Shown here piece by piece: positions 45,775 through 58,322 of a stretch of DNA of 64,000 nucleotides. The stretch spans positions 310,001 to 374,000 of the forward strand of contig JAOALB010000032.1 in assembly GCA_025331125.1 (NCBI GenBank), given 5' to 3'. The notes beneath the pieces were generated by a model that searched no databases, was not told where the DNA came from, and saw only the letters and a program-made list of their open reading frames with translations. The translations under genes and the position numbers were made by a program. Numbering within the stretch: the stretch's first letter is position 1; every line of letters starts with the position of its first letter. This DNA is from Mycogone perniciosa (Eukaryota; Ascomycota; Sordariomycetes; Hypocreales; Hypocreaceae).

Positions 45775-48700
45775 ATGCCGTGGGAGCTCGAAGGGTTAAT
45801 TGCGCGCTTATTAATATTCATCTCATGCGCTGGTGAGCAGGGTGAGTTATGCGTTGGTCATGAGTCCTGTCCCTTCCAGCAGCTTATGAACTGCAAAAAA
45901 ACGCCTGCAACTATAAGCATTTGCGATTTCAAACTCATTGGGCAAAGCATACTAATCATGTGTTCTTAGGGTGTTCCGTAATAGAGCTTGTCGATGTAGT
46001 GAAGTCCACGTCGTGCTCACCTGAAGGAGTTGCTGCTCACCAGCCTGGATGGATCGCGCTGCCTCGAGACTCCAGGACAGTCTTGACAAATCGAGCTGTC
46101 GCCTCCATATGGAGGTGGCTAGTCGAAAGGAATGATATATCTGTCGGCCATGACAGAAAATACAACCACCTGACATTGGATGAGGTACTGGCTCTATTAG
46201 GAATCAGCCTTGATGCTCAAAATGAGCTCACGCCACCAACCCCGAGTCATGATTCTACCAGAGTCGGAGATGTCAGAATCTATGCCTCAGAAGAGACCAT
46301 GTGGGAAGCCATCACTGGCCATGCTGTTGACTATAAACGCGTACCTCGTTCCGAATGGCTTCTCCTTCTGGGTATCGCCTCTACAACAGCGCAAGGGATC
46401 TTACAAGGGGACCTCGGCCGTTTGGTTGACCAAGATAAGCGATCTGTACCGAAACGGACAGACGCACTCGTTAAGAAAGGATACATAACCAAACGAACCA
46501 CCCTAGTCCGGGGAACCAAGACTAGCAAGATGTGGCTCAAGCCATTTGCACCCCAATTACCTAGGGATGGTAGCGCAACAACAGAGCCAGAGGCCGAGAT
46601 GAACCTATCACATCAGGTCCTAGCTATCAACCTTGATCCCGTCCCATGGCATACTAGGTGGACTGGTGAGTCTGTGGACTATACTGCCTTAGCGACAACG
46701 ATCATGGCCACTTGCAAAGAATGGGGAGTTATGCGCATGCAAGACCTCAAAGCGAAATTAGGCGTCCTCGGCATGCGCTGGCAAATGAAGGTGGTATCGA
46801 AAGTCTGCAGGTTCCTTAACGCACGAGATGCTATTCGATACGTTGCGGCAAAGCTTGATAACAAAGTGTTCAAGGACTGCATCCGATTTAACCGAGACCT
46901 CACCACCAAGGATTGGTCCATCTTCTTAGCAACAGGAAAGCGTGCCGGCAAGCCAGTTAGGACTGCAGAAATACACAACTACGATGGAAATGACAGAGCG
47001 GATCAGTTTTTCGGCCACCATGCCAGCACATTACGTCTAAGCGTTGCGCCACCATGGTCGGTGGACCAGCCGCTTCCTGTTACAATCGCAAAGGCCATCA
47101 TTGCCTTCGGTGAGAGTGGGCTGACCAACCCAGATGTGTACGGGCTTACTCTTGGTGCATCTTTCACCCGTTTCCTTTCATCAATGACTACATCTATGTC
47201 GAATGCAAATATCCAGCCTTTCCATCTAAAGCACTTGCAAGTCAAGAGCGAGCATTCCCGAGTTGGGAAAGTTGCATCGTATAGATACTCTATCCCACAG
47301 GAAGCGCCCTGGATGGATCGCTCGCATGGTGTTCCCGGAGAACAAGATGTTGAAACTTCTAGAGGCCAGGCTCTTTCGTTTTCGTATGGTTTTCCGCCAA
47401 CCGTACATGTCCTACAGACTGCCACGATTGCCGACCTGTGTAGTGCTGGACTGTCTCAACGCAAACAAAGAGGACGGCCCAGGAAAATTAGGTCTGATCC
47501 CCCAAATGACTCAAAGAAAGAGAGTACTAGAGAGGTTCCTCGAGAAGTACCAAAACCTGCTGCCACCCTGATCGAAGAACAGCCACGGGTTATAACAACC
47601 TTGATTGTCAATTTAAAGGTACAAAAAGACGACTTGCGGTCGTTACTCGATGAAACTCAGCCATTACGTGCATCTTCGGAAGACGGTTCAAATCAAAGGG
47701 AGAAAACGACATTAATAACCCAGCCAGCATCGAATAACGCCATGGACGACGAAGATAAACTGCTCGATGGCGCTGAGCAAGGATTGGAGATAAACGATGC
47801 TGCGCCACCAAGTCGAGGTCGAGGTCGGGGACGTGGTCGTGGTAGACGACAGGGTGCAGCACTCGGTGATGAAACATCACATTCGAAGCCATGGAGGTGC
47901 GATAAGTGTGGCGGGACTTGGAAGAATGACATCGGTCTCAAGTACCATCTCGAAAAGTCGCAGACTTCCTGCAATCCATCCTACAGTCCTTCGATCATAG
48001 AGGCGTCTCGTCGAAGTCGGAAATCCACTGCCCCCCCACACAACGACTGCGTTTCCCCGGGAAGAGCTCCCAGTGCATCTACTCAGGACCCCGGATCGCC
48101 GAATCTGTCACAATGGACTAGCGGGGCTGGCGAGAACGCGTTGTCTTTACAGAACGACCTCAATCCAGTGAATAAGATCCTCGATAAAAGAGTGACTCCC
48201 CAGCATGTAGCATCAAAGCCCACTGCTGGTCTTTTGGAAGGCCCCTTGTTGCTAGAAAGAGGCCCTGGAAGGCTTCTGGGACAGCCCACTTCAAAGCTCA
48301 ATAAGCCGATGAAGCTCTCATCTTCAAGCTGTGGACAAGTGACACTCATCCATACCGGTAACAGTTCGTCACGGCAGATACCTTCTTTGGGCAATCGTCT
48401 TCATGGTGTGAATGGGTTGGACAAATTCCGCGGTACCCAGATCGACTCCGTTCAGGTTCTATCACCAACTGAAGTCAGCATAGAGACTGTCATCACAAAA
48501 ACATGTACCAAACCAAGACCTGGCCAGCATCTTCTACCCGCCCAAGGTGTTTCCAAACAACAACAACAAGATGGCTCAATTGCAAAGCCTGGTGCAGGGG
48601 ATGCTACCTATGACTCACCGAAACGCGAAGATGGCGGTACACAAAGCAAGAACGGACCGAAAAAAAAAGGAACGAGAAATGAAGCTGCTGACCGCATCTC

Positions 48701-51557
48701 GAATGTGATACTAGATATGCTTGCAGAGCAACACGGTGTCATGCCTGGAGGCGAATCCTTATGGCGTGCACTGACGACTGTTTGGGGGGTTCGATTTCCC
48801 AATGAGCCAACCCCAAAGGCGAAAGATTGCCAATGGGCCCTAAGCCGCATGCTAAAGACCAAATCTGCTTTGGAGCACTGGCATGGATTTCAGGGCCAAA
48901 CTGGTCTATTCTCCAAGTGCCAAATCATAACTTTACCACACCTTAACGCATTCTCGGCTGAGTCTCTAGTTGTTGTTGACAAGATCAAACAATTTCATCC
49001 ACAACTATATGTGCCCGCATCGTTTTTGTCACCCGATTGCGACACCCAACCACAAGCACAGGAGAAGAAAGACATCCGTCGAGGTCGCCGGATTCTTGCC
49101 GGAGAGGTTGCAGTCCTAGATGCTCCTGTCTATGTCGCACAAGTGGCTGCTAAAAGGGGACCGGAAACCCCAGGCGATTCTACCACTTCATTCAAACGTC
49201 GAAGATTTGCACAGCACGCAAGAGACAACCCCAGCTTTGCTTCGTTTTCTCAGTCAATTCGGGATGAATATCAAATCAGATGGGCCACCGAAACATGGCC
49301 ATCTGGTAAACATGAGATGGCCCCTGCTTATGAGAATCAATCTGCGGTGCACATGGGAACCAATATAGAAATACAGTTCCTGGCCCCGAATACATATCTG
49401 GAAGATGATCCGCCAAGCTACGAAGGCATAGAACATCATCCTGCAACAGAAGACGAGTCCGAAGCAATAAATACAGGAGACTCCGTACAACATGGTTTGC
49501 CTTTGGAGGAGACTTCTTGTAATGCTGTGGTAGTTGCGCCAGCATTGTCGATCCAGGGCTGTGACGGGTTTTGGCCTTATCTCGATTCCCATTTCTTTGA
49601 GGATGTCAGCGATGCAAGTTTTACGATGCATGGGTGGATGCCAGATACAAACTGGTTCACTTGGGAGATCATGGCTCAGAATGTCGAGAAGTGGCCTTCA
49701 GCAAATGGGACAAGAAGGCGATCTACCGTTGATGCAAACACTCTACACCATAGGTTCACAGAAAGGTTGATGGCTTGCCTGGAGTTAGAGATGATTCACG
49801 CGAAATCCTTCATCTACGGGCCGCCTCAGACCGCTGGTCCTCACAACATCCTTATCAGATTCTCATCAGAATTGGATAATGTCACAAATCCATTGGATCT
49901 AGTGTGGTTGCCACAAGAACAGTTGACTTTGGAGTCGGTTAGCACCGTCACACAGGAGCTGGAGGCCTCATCACCATCGAGTGATGATGAATACCCTCGA
50001 ATAGACTTAACGCTGGCGCATCCGAAAAGACTCAAAAGTTCTTTGGAGATACCCGAACCGACTCAGCCACAGAGGATCAAGCGCGTGGCTCTTGTGACCC
50101 GTGCTCTAACTGCTATTCCCACACGAGCTTCACACAAGAATGAAAGACTGGGTGACTCTACCGCGGGAGAAGAGCAGATTGGAAACCGAGCAGAAATCAT
50201 GGCCGCTTTCATTGCAGTTCGCGTCTTGCTTGGTGGTGCGGACAAAGCAGTTGATTGGGGACTGCTAGTAAAGATCTTTCCGAGGACGGAGCTAGCAAGC
50301 CTACGCAGGTTCTGGACGACTGCATGCAAAGAACAAGGTCCATATATCAAAAAGTTCACTCGAGATTTCCAGATCAGGCTCATTGAAGCGTATGAAAAGG
50401 ATGAGCTCCCTATCATAGACTTTGAAGATCCTCTAAACTATGATTGGCGGGGCCTTATCAGGTGGACGATGCAGATACCTTGCCAGGAAGGCTTTCAGAT
50501 TCCACAAACGAGAGATCATCTGGACAGCCGATTCGCACTTGAAAACACAAAACAAATGGAAGAGGATTGGCGCGAGAAGTTCTTCCACGTCCAATCCTCT
50601 ATTTTTTCTCGATTCGAGTCAGTCACATCTCAACCTGGTGCTGTTGTCATCGACGACCATTCGAACGAAAGCAACTATGTCAGTATGACTGACATATCTA
50701 TTGCGAAGTCATGGGTCAAATCCCTCTGCTGCACGAGAGAAACCAAGTATTCGGTGCGGCAGATTAGGGACAAGTTTCTGGTGCTATCAAAAGACAACCA
50801 AGAAGGAAGTGCGACTTTACTCAAGACAGCTGTTGATCAACTAACGAAGCAGCGGGTTATTTGTAGGAGCAAAAAACCTCCCCTTGGGGGGCGACCATAC
50901 AGACTAAGCGAATGGTATGTGTCGACGCTCGCCAAGATAGCTCAGCAATCCAAGTATGAGGAAGCAGCAGCCTTCAAAAAGAGGATGGATGACGCCTTTC
51001 GACGCCAGGAAGTTCTGGAGGTTCCATATACGCTAAATGATGGATCTATGATGGCATTGACCAATCTGAACGCCGCTGGAAGGATAACGCTTGTCCCCAT
51101 GGGAGTACCCAACATTCCTTTCGGCTTCGAGCCTGGAAACTACGAAAGTAGAAAATATCCCAAATCTTACTACCATTTCAAGCTCCAGGCAATGCCAACC
51201 GATAAGTATCAATACAACGAGGACATTGACGTGTTGAGGGCTGTTATGCGAGAGGATTTACCATGGGGAGGGTTAAAGGGAGAAATACCCCAGTGGGTTG
51301 ACTTTTTTGGAAACAGTGACAGACAGAGGTGGTCAGAGATCCTCGGAGCATTCTGTTTTACTTTTGCCACACGGGGTTCTATGACTTTGCAAGGTGTCTG
51401 TAGCGCCCTCGGGCCTATACTGGAAGAATTCGAAGCTCGGCTCATTGTGGAGTGGGGTAAGCAAACAGGCATCCTCGAAGGGGTGATGGGAGAGGTGGGC
51501 ATTACTGTGGGAGAGTGGTGGTGGCTGGCAGTACCTTGGCAATACAGGAGCCTATGA
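45775..51557 (+). CDS. TFC3: TFIIIC B-block-binding subunit, Tfc3-like (1884 aa)
   Basis: Largest subunit of RNA polymerase III factor TFIIIC, which binds the B box of tRNA genes. Exons 45775..45841 and 45970..51557; exon 1 encodes MPWELEGLIARLLIFISCAG and joins to GCSVIELVDVV, completing the first winged-helix-like segment. The B-block domain is at about residues 144-215 (YKRVPRSEWLLLLGI; RTDALVKKGYITKRTTLVRG). A second winged-helix-like stretch follows (ATTIMATCKEWGVMRMQDLK). Also present are an AT-hook-like KQRGRPRKIR (about 520), an RGRGRGRGRR tract and a C2HC-type zinc knuckle at about 666-690 (CDKCGGTWKNDIGLKYH). The C-terminal half contains NYDWRGLIRWTMQIP and YVSTLAKIAQQSKYEEAAAF. The length is somewhat above that of the yeast protein. 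Confidence 0.88.
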
Positions 51558-51918
51558 GCGATATGAGGTCGAGAATGCTCTTGGTAGTGTGCTTTATACT
51601 GGGGATTCGACTAGAATGCCTGGTTGGACGTATCAATGTCTTGAAAGGACTCGAATGCTAGGGTATTGATGAGGCCACACGGCTTTGCGGTGTTTGATGT
51701 TAAGAGCCCATACCTGACCCATGTGAAGCGCATATTAACATGTCCAGAGCTACTACAGTAGTCTGCAACCTTTCCCTCCCCCCTTTGGCTCCCTTTGCGC
51801 AGCCTTATACAATTCCATATGAAGCTATGCCATGCCCACCTATGCAAAACTTGCCACTGAAGTTTACCCAGTCCAACCAAACAACGCCAGTTCGCCGAAA
51901 CCGAAATCCCTGATGATC
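51558..51918. other. Intergenic, convergent 3' ends
   Basis: 361 bp between TFC3 (+) and UBC6 (-); nothing beyond expected 3' UTRs was recognised. Confidence 0.5.
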
Positions 51919-53127
51919 TTATATGCCAAACAATACCTTCAAAAGCAGTGCAATAAGTAGGACAACCAAGGCAACTATGGCCCTGTCAATCCAGAGGGGG
52001 ACGCTGTCGTCGGCATCTCGTCGTGTTAGTCGAATAGCCTCCGTTGATGCATGGAGTGGCTGGTGGGCAGAATTCTGGACAGCACGACTTGACGTTGGTG
52101 TTTGGTGGTAGGTTGAATGACCAGGGTTGACGGGTCGGGGCGATGATGAGAATGTCTGGGATGTCGGCGCCTCTCCTTCCAGGCCCGGTACAGTTTGGAC
52201 GAAGCCCTCTGCAAGCTCGGCATCCGATGAGTCGTTCTCTCTCGTTGTCATTGTAGGTTTCGTTGGCGTATGGCTGAGTGGGTCATTTGGTTTTTTTGAT
52301 GCTTCCATCTCATCTTTCCAGCCCATGCTCAGTTCCTTGGGTACTTGAACATCTTGTTCTGGAGATGAATGCTGCCTGCAACGGCCCTCGCATTCAGTAA
52401 TGATGTTTATATTAGGCTTGGCACAGGTGGAGCATCTGAAAGAAGCCGACTCCTTAGCCAGACGACGGCGAACTGCTTCTGTGGTCTCTAGTCCGCCAAG
52501 CTGACCTCGAGCATCTGTCTCCATAAAGCTGCGGAGTCTGTATATGTGTTCCAATGTAAGTTAGTTGCCAGTGTATGCACCGGAGGAGGGTAGGTGCACG
52601 AAATGCGTGGGATGCTTACGCGACGAGAGCTGTGCGAATCCCCCAAGCAGGCTGCCATGTCTCCTCATGGTGACCGCTAATGCTGAGACATATCTCACGG
52701 TTGGCCTCGAACCGGCCATTTGGGGTGGTGAAGCGGAAGCTGGGTGGCCGGAGAGGATATGCCGGGGGCAAGACAATACGGCCGTGGTAGATGCCCTCGC
52801 TGTACACGGAATTCGGAGGACCTCGCAGGGTGAAGTGCCACTCGAAGAGGTCTGATTCGAGTGGCTCAGCCGTGTAATCGGGAGATGGTGAGTTGGAAAG
52901 CTCGGCGGCCTCACGGACTGTCGAGTCCACGAATCAGCACATGAACGAAGGGTGCAAGCATACCACGAAGACAAGGAGGAGGCGAGATATGGGCTGGCTG
53001 TTGTCCATGCCCTTCATCTCGTCTCCGCCAAGAGATGGTACATAGCGGGGGGACTGATTGACTAACGTATGCGCCGAATAGTGGGAGACTTGGTGCTGAT
53101 CTGAGGTGTCGTCGACGCCGCTGCCAT
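51919..53127 (-). CDS. UBC6: Tail-anchored ubiquitin-conjugating enzyme E2 Ubc6 (325 aa)
   Basis: ER-associated degradation E2 working with the Doa10 ligase on the cytosolic face of the ER. Exons: 53127..53067, 52917..52620, 52537..51919. Exon 1 encodes MAAASTTPQISTKSPTIRRI and joins to LREAAELSNSPSPDYTAEPL. The UBC fold has FEWHFTLRGPPNSVYSEGIY, LPPAYPLRPPSFRFTTPNGR and the active-site Cys at about 97 in NREICLSISGHHEETWQP. After LRSFMETDARGQLGGLE comes a disordered Ser/Thr/Pro region, then a single C-terminal membrane anchor (AIVALVVLLIALLLKVLFGI). The first intron, 149 nt, is longer than most in this window. Active-site context and anchor are intact. Confidence 0.95.
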
Positions 53128-53735
53128 AGCTGACTCGGAGATGGCGTAATTGCGTCACAGCTTTGAGGGAGATGAGGGTTGCCTAGCAAAACACATGCAA
53201 CAAACTCTTACGATGTCATACAATAGGATGGTTAAGGGAAATGAAAAGTCTGGAAAGTGAGTTGACGCGAGATCTTAATGTTGAGAAGGCTAACCACAGC
53301 TTGATAAGTCAGAAGAGAGACAGCGGACGAATACAGAGTACCGCGATGACTACTCGTAGATACTGCATAGAGTACTAGGTAGTACTTCATTGAGAACATG
53401 ATTGCAATGGGAAAACTGGACCAATAGTAGCGCTGGTAATATCCTTACTAAGCTACGGACTACTTCGCACCGGCCTCTCTTAATCAGCAAATGGGAACTT
53501 CGTGCACTGCAGGTCGTAACATCATCACTGATTAACTCTACGGTCCTTCCACCTCATCTCGTCCATTGAATCGCCTGGATTCGGTAAGCCAAACCCCCAA
53601 TCCGCAAGATCTATTAAATGCTTTTACCCAGAGGACAATGAGTATTAAGACGCTTTGTACCTTTGACATAGCTAGCGGATTCATTCTCTACCAGGAACAG
53701 ACAAATACGATCGCAACGACGAAGACATAACCGCC
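53128..53735. promoter_or_regulatory. Divergent promoter region UBC6 / NDUFB3
   Basis: 0.6 kb between divergent start codons, holding both promoters. GTAC-rich words lie at 53335-53385; no clear TATA box is seen. Confidence 0.5.
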
Positions 53736-54022
53736 ATGGGCCCTCCTAAACCACCCGTTCCCCATGTCGCGCCTATCTATCGACTGACGGCGACGGCCCT
53801 GGGCGCTGGGATGTGGTTCTGGGTGAGTACAATCCCGCTACCGTGAGAGAAAAAGGCTTCTGGCTAACCGCGTTACCCACAGTTGATGTACAGAGCAAAG
53901 AAGGACGGTATGGCGATCTTCGACGCACACTCCACTCGGGTATCCCATCTACTCAACACTGCTAATACGGGAACTATACAGGTCCGGTATTGTTGGGATG
54001 GAAGCATCCGTGGGATCACTAG
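53736..54022 (+). CDS. NADH:ubiquinone oxidoreductase B12 subunit, NDUFB3 (50 aa)
   Basis: Accessory single-pass subunit of the membrane arm of respiratory complex I. It is too short for a usual ORF cutoff and is split in three exons: 53736..53822, 53883..53907, 53982..54022. The spliced protein reads MGPPKPPVPHVAPIYRLTAT, then ALGAGMWFWLMYRAKKDG, then PVLLGWKHPWDH and stop. The middle hydrophobic segment is the membrane helix, and the closing LLGWKHPWDH is the family signature. The 25-nt middle exon is a micro-exon that gene finders may miss. All junctions keep frame, so the model is firm despite its size. Confidence 0.93.
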
Positions 54023-55191
54023 ACGATGGTTCTTCGCCAGCCCCAATATCCTTGAGCACAGGATCGAAATCTCGTTGTATCTATTAAGACATGAAATACG
54101 AATACAATGGGGTCACCCATTAACCGACCAACAGACAGATAGTGCACCACTTCCCCGCGTCACTGCCTATTATTAACGCTGGCAGTAATTGGTATCACGG
54201 CAATGACTGTTTCCTGGCCGAATTGCGTCCTTGGGTAAGGCGCTCGACGCCTTATGTGTGGGAACAATCTTTTTACAAATTCCTCACAAATTGGTGTATC
54301 GTGTATCCATTGATCCAGAATTATCACTGGACTCCAAGGCGGCGCTGGGAGTATAGTAGGACGTCAATCACGATATAATGCCACCTATGAAATCTCCCTG
54401 TACCGATATGATATGATCTTGCGAGCGGACATAGCTTGCTTATTGGCTTTAGTGCCATCGATAACCCCAATGCGCGCTTACAGAGTACAGTTGATCAAAA
54501 TACACCAGTTCTGGCTTTCACAGAAACACTCAATATCGTGCTGCTACCAGTGGAAGTTGATGCTGATCCTAACTACGGCACATGTAAGTTATCTGTCGCC
54601 AAGAATTAGAGTATGTCACTAGTTGGGCTTCTGAGCAAAATATGGCCCTATTCCACAATGAAGCCATAATTCAGATTGGATAACGGCAATGTATATTTGG
54701 CATATATGATGTACATGTGTTCTTGGTTAGATATTGCACAAGGCGCAGGTAGTTATCTAATATCCTGCAGCACAAATGAGAAATTATTCATGGTGGCGGT
54801 GGTAGATAGGATAATCTGCATCGCCTCCGAGGGCACTATTAACTCAAGCAAGGGGGTCATTCAATGCCACGAAGATGCGCTGTTGAAGCAGTATATTCTC
54901 TGCCTAGATCCTACGGGTAATTCCGCCCTGAATCCCATATCTCATAAACGCCACCATTTGAACACTTTTAGTACTACTTGACTGACTCTTCCTTGGTAAC
55001 AAAACAATTCAGACCCGTTAAGCCACTCTCCGGTTACAACACTGCGCATCTGACAATGTGCATGAAAATCATTGGCATATGATTGCACCAATCCTAGCAT
55101 GTCCCCCCTATCGTATTTCAAAACTCATGGGTACACGCGTGGTTTACAAGTTGTGCTGGTCATACAACAGCCCAGAGATGAAATCAAGGGC
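54023..55191. other. Intergenic, convergent 3' ends
   Basis: 1.2 kb between NDUFB3 (+) and the phosphoglycerate dehydrogenase gene (-). Small ORFs lack motifs; I see no gene and no recognisable repeat. Confidence 0.5.
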
Positions 55192-57083
55192 TTAGTAGAG
55201 AACCCGCGTCATGATACGAGCTAGAAGTCTTGGTCAGCGTGATACACGATGTAGTGGCTCGCCTGAACGTACAGCTGAGCGCCTCCAGGCTCTCATAGAT
55301 ATCCTTGATCTCTTCATACCGTACGTTACTAATATCGGCCATCAAATAAGCCACCTGTACAACTGTCAGCATGTCGTCTGAGTCTTCGCTCAATAGTGCC
55401 ATACATCGCCTTTGCTATCACTGATTTGTTTGTCGACGTTGTGGTCACCAAGAATTTCGTTCACTGAACGTGGTCAGTCAGTATTTCCCAGAGTGTGGTG
55501 ACCAGAAGGAGAAGAATCTTAGCAACCTTTGCGAAGAACACCTGGAACATTGCTATGAATGTAGATGACCTATAGCTCATGTTAAACTATGTTAAATCAA
55601 TGGGAAGCAACACAACTAACCCGGGCATGATTCGGCTCATCTAGTGTCAAGGAACGTAACTGAGCTTCTGGCAGGTTGACACTACCGAGAGTTATACCCT
55701 GATTGATGTATCGAACCAGTGCGTTGCCCACTATTCACTCACGTTAGTTGATCATGAGGTGCACAGTACTTAGGCTATGACACACCTTCTACACCAATAG
55801 CACATTGGGCCTCCTCGGTGCTCCCACCAATATGCGGAGTAAGGATTATGTTGTTCAAGCTGCGGAGTTCTTCGGCCCATTGATTCAAATTGCTGGTAAA
55901 GTAGTCGCCGTTGGCAGCCGGTTCATTGGGGTAAACGTCGAGGGCGGCGCCGGCGATCTTTCCCGAACGCATAGCTTTAACGAGAGCGGGGATATCCACG
56001 ACACTCCCACGGCTAGCATTGATCAGATAAGACCCAACCTTCATGCGCTCAAACTGAGCTGAAGATATCATGTTCCTTGTCTCTGGGAGATCAGGCACGT
56101 GTAGAGTTACGAAATCAGCCTCCTCCAAGAGACTGTCCAATGTTGGCACCTGCCTTGAGGTTCCCAAAGCCATTAAAGTGACAACATCATAATAAATGAC
56201 GTTCATTCCCATGGCCTCGGCGAGAACTGAAAGTTGAGAGCCGATGTGTCCGTAACCAACGATACCTAACCGACCAGCGAACGTCAATGGTGGCTCTTTC
56301 TGTGACCTCTAGGGGGGTTGGGGCATCAAATAGAAGCAGACTTTCGACAAGAAATGGAGAGTTGTGAGCTCAGGGGGAAAGCGAAAGAAATCGGTCTTAC
56401 CCAATGTCTTGCCACGGATCTCCCAGCACTTGGCGCTGACCTTGTTCCACGTGCCACGATGCATTTCAATCGATCGGTCACCGAGCTGCCGCGCCAGCGA
56501 GATGATTTCAGCAATGACTAGTTCCGCAACACTGCGAGAGTTGGCAAAGGGGGAATTGAAAACGGCAATGCCATGACGGGCGGCATAGTCGAGGTCAACC
56601 TGGTTGGTGCCGATGCAGAAGCAGCCGACGACGAGCAGGTTCTTAGCTTCCCGCAATACGCGTTCGCTCAACTTGGTCTTTGAGCGAATACCAATAACGT
56701 GAACGTCACTAGGCCACCGAATCAGACACAATCACAATCACAATCACAACCAACGGATGCTGTCATGCCCACCGGATCTTTTCAATAAGCTGGTCCTCGG
56801 GAAGAGATGTCTTGAGAGCCTCGACTTGGTAGCCCTGGTTCTTGAGGATGTCCTGACCAGCCTGATTGATGTTCTCGAGCAGCAAAATCTTGATATCTTG
56901 CGTGTTGAAGGGTTTGAGCAGCTTTGGTACACTCCCACGAGACAGAGTCCCACCAAGGCTGGATGGCGGGGAGTTGAAGGTAGCAATTGGTGATGTCGAG
57001 GGGTTAGACTGACCCCAGCTGCCCGAAACGACAGTTCTTTGAGCCGCCGAGGCGTTGACTTGGATGTTTCGTGCCGGAGTCAT
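55192..57083 (-). CDS. SER33: D-3-phosphoglycerate dehydrogenase, serine biosynthesis (473 aa)
   Basis: Oxidises 3-phosphoglycerate to 3-phosphohydroxypyruvate with NAD+, the first step of serine synthesis in the cytosol. Eight exons: 57083..56773, 56708..56401, 56265..55786, 55730..55621, 55569..55527, 55463..55405, 55354..55273, 55220..55192. After a fungal N-terminal extension comes FNTQDIKILLLENINQAGQD. The NAD-binding motif GIVGYGHIGS starts near residue 207, with Asp at the end of the second strand (IYYD). Catalytic segments are CFCIGTNQVDL, INASRGSVVD (Arg) and LTPHIGGSTEEAQ (His). The C-terminal ACT-type regulatory domain (VIYIHSNVPGVLRKVNEILG; ADISNVRYEEIKD) is split over four tiny exons and ends RIMTRVLY. 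One donor, GTTGCT at 55526, is atypical. Intron 1 holds a hexamer repeat. Confidence 0.94.
56725..56750. repeat. CACAAT hexamer repeat in an intron
   Basis: About four ACAATC units lie inside the first intron of the phosphoglycerate dehydrogenase gene; they are purine-biased (GTGATT) on the coding strand. Confidence 0.8.
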
Positions 57084-58322
57084 GGTTGTTGCAAAGCAAT
57101 TGGGGAGTATACTAACAAATTGGAGCTGCGCGACACAAGAAACAAGAGAGGCTTTTTCAGAGGTTTAAGTATGAACACGGCAAGGGAGCAGCAAGGCACA
57201 CTGTGTCAAAGTTGCTGCTGAGATAAGATCATAGGGTCCCCAAGAAAATATTGCACTACAAATATAGACGCACGGAGTAGAAGTACTACTGCCATACGGA
57301 CTCCGTATTAATTTAGTACCTATATCGAATACGTATTAGCACACCACACAAGGCGTGCAACACGTCTGAGAGGGAGGACATACACACCCACCATTCAACC
57401 AACATGAGTCATTCATTACATGGCTAGCCAGTGGGAAAACTTTTCGAGCGTCCACGTTCTCAACTTGCCATGTCCGTCGCCGACACCGGCTGGCGGAGAT
57501 GATTCAGCATGGCCACTAGATTGTACAAAGTACATATCCAGCATATGCGTAGTACTACTGGTAGCTGAATACGTACCGTTACCGAGTACTTCGAAGTTGA
57601 AAATTCATATGTAGGGATGTTGGAGGATTCAATAAGCACTGCAAGGCGCCTGCAGGTGTGTGTATTACTAGTAGGAAGCACGGCGGCATTATATCAACCG
57701 GGAGTGCCAAATTCGGCCGGAGACCGATGGCGGCCGGGACTTCCGCACGTCATCGGGCCTTTCGGCGGGCGCAGACTTCGCTTCACAGGGCCCCTGCATC
57801 AATACATGTACTACGATGGAGTACCAGGAGTACTAATGTGTATGGTCTATTGCTGTGGTACCTAAGGTACTGAACAACGCAAGTGCGGTATTACCAGAAC
57901 TAGGACTGCAGCGGGTGCCAAAAGAGGTGCGAAGCACACATGTCCGGGATGAGCTTTTTCCACATTCATATGTTTACTAGAGAGCCTTTTTGCAGGCCTT
58001 GCTGATAGAAACCAGACATTCGGAATTGCAAATGATAGGATTTGGAAAGGAGATGTCATGGCATGTGCTCCATATACTTGCAAGTGGTGCTAGTATCTGC
58101 TAATCAACCTGTTTTATGTGAAGTGGATTTACCACGAGCTGAACCTATAACACCAACCAAATCTCTTGCCGCCTTTAACCGAATACAGTCACTGGCAAGA
58201 TATAGTTACTACCTTGCATATGCCGTTCCCTAACTTGGCTCCTGTTTGTTCAGCATCTTGCTACTCATCCATGGAATTGGACAAGAATGCCTAACAATTC
58301 AACACTAGGAAGCTCCCTTCCC
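57084..58322. other. Intergenic
   Basis: 1.2 kb upstream of the phosphoglycerate dehydrogenase gene and downstream of NAP1. It has GTAC-rich words (near 57270-57310, 57530-57600 and 57800-57870) related to the dispersed motif. No supported gene. Confidence 0.5.
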
